Origin: Eubacteriales bacterium
Lineage (GTDB): Bacteria > Bacillota > Clostridia > Christensenellales > CAG-138
Length of the DNA stretch: 6,018 bases
Direction: 5' to 3'
Assembly (NCBI GenBank): GCA_028703645.1
Contig: JAQVML010000103.1
Span: 1-6,018 of the forward strand
The notes below the pieces were generated by a model. It ran no database searches. It was given only the letters and a program-made list of their open reading frames with translations, and had not been told where the DNA came from. Position numbers and translations under genes: made by a program. Of the stretch, positions 5,063 through 6,018 are shown in pieces. Each line of letters begins with the position of its first letter. The stretch's first letter is position 1.

Positions 5063-6018
5063 ATGCAGAATCGACTGCTCGAAGCGATACAACAAAACCG
5101 TACACCACACGCAATCTTGATCTCCGGGCCGGAAGGAAGCGGTAAGCGAGAGCTTGCGCGCCGCTGCGCCGCGCTCTTTTGCCTCGGCGAGGATGCGCCG
5201 GAACGACTGGGCAACTGCCCGAACTATTACGAGGTTGGCGAAAACACGGTTAAGGTGGATGATATTCGAACGCTGCTTGCCTCCGCCGCCATGCAGGGAT
5301 TCAACGGCGGGCAGAGAACGTTTGTGTTTGTCAATGCACAACTCATGAGCATTCAGATTCAAAACACACTGCTCAAGACGCTGGAAGAGCCGCACAGCGA
5401 GACGTTGCTGATTTTGACGGGCAACGAGTTTGGACTGCTGCCCACGATTCGCTCCCGCTGCGTGATTGAGCGACTCGGCGCAGGGAGTCTGGAAGAAACC
5501 GCGCGCGAGCTGATGAAAGACGGACTCTCCCAAGAGGACGCGCGCTTTTTCGCGGGATTATCGGACGGGATTCTCAGCCGCGCCCGCGCCTATGCGGCGC
5601 CGGAAGCGCGCGCATTTCGCACGGAAGCGATCGGCATATTGGAACATGCGATATTCGATTACGCGCCGTTTTCGGAGGCCGCGGATCTGGTGACGAGCCT
5701 GAGTGCGGACACGGATACGGACGAAACGACGGACGAAGCGCCAAAGGCAAAAGCCGGTAAAAAAAAGAAGAAGGGCAATGTGCAACTTGCACTGTCGCTG
5801 CTTACCATCGCACTTAGTTTGTTTCAGGATGCGCTATACGACACGCTCGGAGGGCGAACCCCGCGCAACAGCGACCAAACGGTGCTGATTCGCCGGATTT
5901 CGTCGTGCTTTACAACAGCGCGGATACAAGGTATCATAGAAATGTTAACCAGTTCACAGCAAAAACTGACGGCGGGCGGGAACATCTATCTCACCATCGA
6001 CAGCGCGCTGGCGAAACT
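5063..6018 (+). CDS. holB: DNA polymerase III delta prime subunit (3' end missing)
   Basis: A frame open from ATG 5063 to the window edge gives 318 residues of a clamp-loader AAA+ subunit. Delta prime works in the loader that opens and places the beta sliding clamp on primed DNA. Landmarks are the N-terminal PHAILISGPEGSGK (P-loop-like, K28), a degenerate Walker B region RTFVFVNAQLM (85-95) with Asn91 where the family usually has Asp, the hallmark LLKTLEEP (103-110), and SRC (131-133) carrying the arginine finger. The usual four-Cys zinc module is reduced: only C35, C40 and C52 are present and the segment is short. Residues 215-238 form an acidic then lysine-rich low-complexity insert (SADTDTDETTDEAP, KKKKK) before the C-terminal collar. 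The start has a ribosome site (TGAGGA) six bases upstream; ATG 5057 is too close to it. The identification as delta prime and not DnaX rests on the degenerate ATPase motifs, the size and the YaaO neighbour. Confidence 0.88.
   Translation, partial: MQNRLLEAIQQNRTPHAILISGPEGSGKRELARRCAALFCLGEDAPERLGNCPNYYEVGENTVKVDDIRTLLASAAMQGFNGGQRTFVFVNAQLMSIQIQNTLLKTLEEPHSETLLILTGNEFGLLPTIRSRCVIERLGAGSLEETARELMKDGLSQEDARFFAGLSDGILSRARAYAAPEARAFRTEAIGILEHAIFDYAPFSEAADLVTSLSADTDTDETTDEAPKAKAGKKKKKGNVQLALSLLTIALSLFQDALYDTLGGRTPRNSDQTVLIRRISSCFTTARIQGIIEMLTSSQQKLTAGGNIYLTIDSALAK

Noticed and set aside
4961..5533. 190-codon minus-strand open frame over the decarboxylase end and holB
   Set aside because: Antisense to holB, whose LLKTLEEP and SRC motifs are on the plus strand; no independent evidence for the minus frame.

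Overview
The window looks like a chromosomal segment of a low-to-moderate GC Gram-positive-type bacterium, most likely a Clostridia-like Firmicute. This rests on a BcrA-type ABC ATPase, a YaaO-type Orn/Lys/Arg decarboxylase next to holB (an arrangement reminiscent of the Bacillus yaaO-tmk-yaaQ-yaaR-holB locus), a tRNA with encoded CCA, and clean sigma-A-type promoters. The exact genus cannot be read from the sequence.

Left part (1-1911, + strand): the 3' end of an ABC-transporter ATP-binding gene overlaps by four bases (ATGA) a gene for a secreted, membrane-anchored multi-domain protein. That protein has a signal peptide, a Thr/Pro linker, three Ig/CARDB-like beta modules and a C-terminal transmembrane helix. 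The pair looks translationally coupled and probably forms part of one envelope transport system. No permease is visible in the window.

Middle part (1912-3005): about 1.1 kb with no intact protein gene on the + strand. It holds a short open fragment (1953-2054), a membrane-protein fragment that reads through only if one base is restored (2075-2343), and a repeat-like block (about 2430-2710). The block carries a perfect 13-bp palindrome, a second inverted repeat and a near-identical 30-bp copy of the tRNA-Asn 3' end. The genuine tRNA-Asn(GUU) follows on the minus strand with its own promoter and a strong intrinsic terminator. The two copies of the tRNA 3' end form direct repeats about 350 bp apart, like the ends left by an integrated element, but no integrase is present.

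Right part (3006-6018, + strand): a consensus-like promoter (TTGACG, 17 bp, TATAAT) drives an apparent operon. Its genes are a small two-helix membrane protein with a bacterial PH-like domain, a PLP-dependent Orn/Lys/Arg decarboxylase, and holB (DNA polymerase III delta prime), which runs off the right edge. The promoter lies so close to the first gene that its mRNA appears leaderless. The delta prime protein has an eroded zinc module and a charged low-complexity insert. The clearest oddities are the leaderless start, the tRNA-end duplication with its palindromic block, and the divergent HolB. I see no convincing evidence of a wholly new defence or mobile system.
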